A DNA stretch of 47,516 bases from Ministeria vibrans ATCC 50519 (taxonomy: Eukaryota > Opisthokonta > Filasterea), in NCBI GenBank assembly GCA_943704425.1, contig CALSCP010000579.1:25584-73099 (forward strand). The letters are read 5' to 3'. This document shows positions 46,201 through 47,516 of the stretch, in pieces (the first letter of the stretch is position 1; each line of letters starts with the position of its first letter). Below the pieces are notes generated by a model. It saw only the letters and a list, made by a program, of their open reading frames with translations. It ran no database searches and had not been told where the DNA came from. A program made the position numbers and the translations under genes.

Positions 46201-47326
46201 CAGCTCCAAGGTTCTCTTGCTCCTGCTCCACCCCTGCACACACCTGTCACGTCCGGCGCAAGCGACCAATCTGTCGAAAGAGAACATGCATCGCAACAAC
46301 AGAGCGAACGAGACGACATCACCGCTGAAGGGTACAATACCATCGCAATTCATGAGATGTTTTATACTTTTTCGTTCTTTCCAGTCTGTTTACACCGTCA
46401 GCCTTCATTGCCTCCCTCACACCCACTTTGTCACGACCAAAACATCAACATGCAAGTGGCTCGACGACGGCGACGACGACGACGGCGACATCCTCGACGG
46501 TGCGACGTGCACATCAACATCAACACCACCTGGACGCAACACCCGTTCATCCGAAAGCAGATGATGCTGAGGACACGGATCAGATTGACTCGGACGATTC
46601 GCAACCGGACACCGAAGATCAACACCAAGACGGTCCCATTCGCCCCTTTCGTCTGCCCAACTCACCTTCGTCACCGGCTCGTCGTGCTCCCGTTGTGCCC
46701 ATTGTTCTCACTGCACTCAACCTCGCCCAAAGACCTACTCCCCGCTCGGGCTGGGCTGCTAACCTTGATCTCGATGCCTGCCGACGTAATATACATCTAA
46801 ATATTTTAACTCTTTCTAAAACGTTCTCTCTACTAGCAACCACTTCACACACAAGCGGCTCGCCCGAACAACCACAGCCAGACAGTGCAAAGAAGCGCAA
46901 ACGAAAACGACGTCCTGTCGCTGGCGGACTGGCCGAACAGTGTGAGCATTTGAACGCACTAGCGATCTCGGACAAGACGTTTTGGCGTCACAAGCTCGCC
47001 GTGTCCTCTAGTAGTACTAGTAGCTTGAGTACATCGGTACTGCCTGAGCTCATGTATGTCCGTGTGCTCTCTGTGCACCTACAGTCGGTACCTTTCTGTG
47101 TTGATTAATTAATAATATTCATTATTATTTACCCGCCTGCCTGATTTAGGGTACCTACTCGACACGCTGTCAAGTGTGGCGCGACTGGAGCAGCGAAGAA
47201 GAGGGTGCAATGGACAGCGGCGTTGAACAGTATGGCAACGTGCAAGACATTGTATTTGCGGAGCCACCAGACACACGTACACTGGTGCGTCCCGGTGTGG
47301 CTCTTGAAATTCACCCTCCATGGTAA
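45343..47326 (+). CDS. Unrecognised seven-exon gene, disordered with folded C-terminus
   Basis: Proposed exons: 45343-45412, 45483-45617, 45744-45940, 46204-46331, 46385-46785, 46837-47087 and 47150-47326; all phases fit and the product is 452 residues. It begins MNHPRLFGSHKVVTKDAGRRVEW. The middle is low-complexity (Asp/Glu, His/Gln and Thr-Ala runs, a KKRKRKRR putative nuclear signal near residue 325). Conserved-looking pieces are LQGSLAPAPPLHTPV and LFTPSAFIASLTPTL. The C-terminal 100 residues look folded: LAISDKTFWRHKL, VRVLSVHLQSIG-like strand, CQVWRDW and a final PGVALEIHPPW*. The PG..L.IHPPW ending recalls OB-fold-type DNA-repair scaffold proteins (SPIDR-like), but I cannot confirm that. 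A nuclear protein is likely from the basic cluster. Confidence 0.65.
45985..46198 (+). repeat. CT/core satellite, about six copies, in intron 4 context
   Basis: Six copies of tatcactttgtttcttyccc-type cores separated by CT runs, ending in a long CT run that flows into ctgcacag, the exon 46204 acceptor. Variants include tttgtctctttcccc and tttgtttctccccc. Confidence 0.93.
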
Positions 47327-47336
47327 AAGCAATCAT

Positions 47337-47516
<180 letters not shown>

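Overview
The window is nuclear DNA from a single-celled eukaryote. The genes are small and tightly packed on both strands, and most are split by many short introns (about 37 to 550 bases, GT-AG with a few GC-AG). Gaps between genes are often under 250 bases and AT-rich, while coding exons are GC-richer. The gene set includes a vinculin-family protein, ECSIT, SMG8, a type III glutamine synthetase, an axonemal dynein light intermediate chain (p28/DNALI1), PEX3, ATG7 and NTF2. This suggests a flagellated or once-flagellated protist, probably in the Amorphea/Obazoa part of the tree. That placement is inference; no ribosomal RNA or other direct marker is present. No tRNA, rRNA, CRISPR array or coding mobile element was recognised.

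Layout, left to right. 1-5.3 kb: SMG8 (nonsense-mediated decay; runs off the left edge) and NOP2 (rRNA m5C methyltransferase), both minus. 5.4-7.4 kb: ECSIT (plus, mitochondrial complex I assembly). 7.7-14.9 kb: a vinculin-family gene and ATG7, both minus. 15.3-18.4 kb: glutamine synthetase III (plus). 18.6-20.7 kb: a fatty-acid-desaturase-like membrane enzyme (minus), whose 3' end falls beside a 10-N assembly gap. 21.0-25.1 kb: an unrecognised 216-residue protein (+), mitochondrial uS15m (-), OGG1 (+) and an unrecognised membrane protein (+). 25.2-26.6 kb: an intronless gene made of three tandem copies of a paired zinc-finger module (-). 26.8-31.8 kb: NADK2-type NAD kinase (+), an SR splicing factor (+), mitochondrial ribosome recycling factor (-) and an RBM18-like RRM protein (-). 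32.6-36.8 kb: gamma-tubulin complex protein GCP2 (+) and an Ariadne-type RBR E3 ligase (-). Both lose their conserved C-terminal halves at the same (GA)n block. 37.0-39.8 kb: PEX3 and DNALI1 (+). 40.0-41.2 kb: a core-2/I-branching-like glycosyltransferase (-). 41.5-42.5 kb: a LYR-motif exon followed by NTF2 missing its first exon (+). 42.7-45.1 kb: a FYVE-plus-armadillo protein (-). 45.3-47.3 kb: an unrecognised seven-exon gene (+). The window ends in an (ATT)n tract.

The genes are housekeeping and not one pathway, though several products act in mitochondria (ECSIT, uS15m, RRF, NADK2, the LYR exon) and several in RNA metabolism (SMG8, NOP2, the SR protein, RBM18-like). The striking non-coding feature is a dispersed satellite: (CT)n/(GA)n runs interrupted by a conserved 20-base core, found in many introns in both orientations. 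The two likely assembly chimeras (GCP2/Ariadne and LYR/NTF2) both sit on such low-complexity sequence. The most novel-looking coding element is the three-module zinc-finger protein. Exon limits below were worked out by hand from reading frame, splice consensus and remembered family alignments. Most keep a consistent phase throughout, but each could be off by a few bases.
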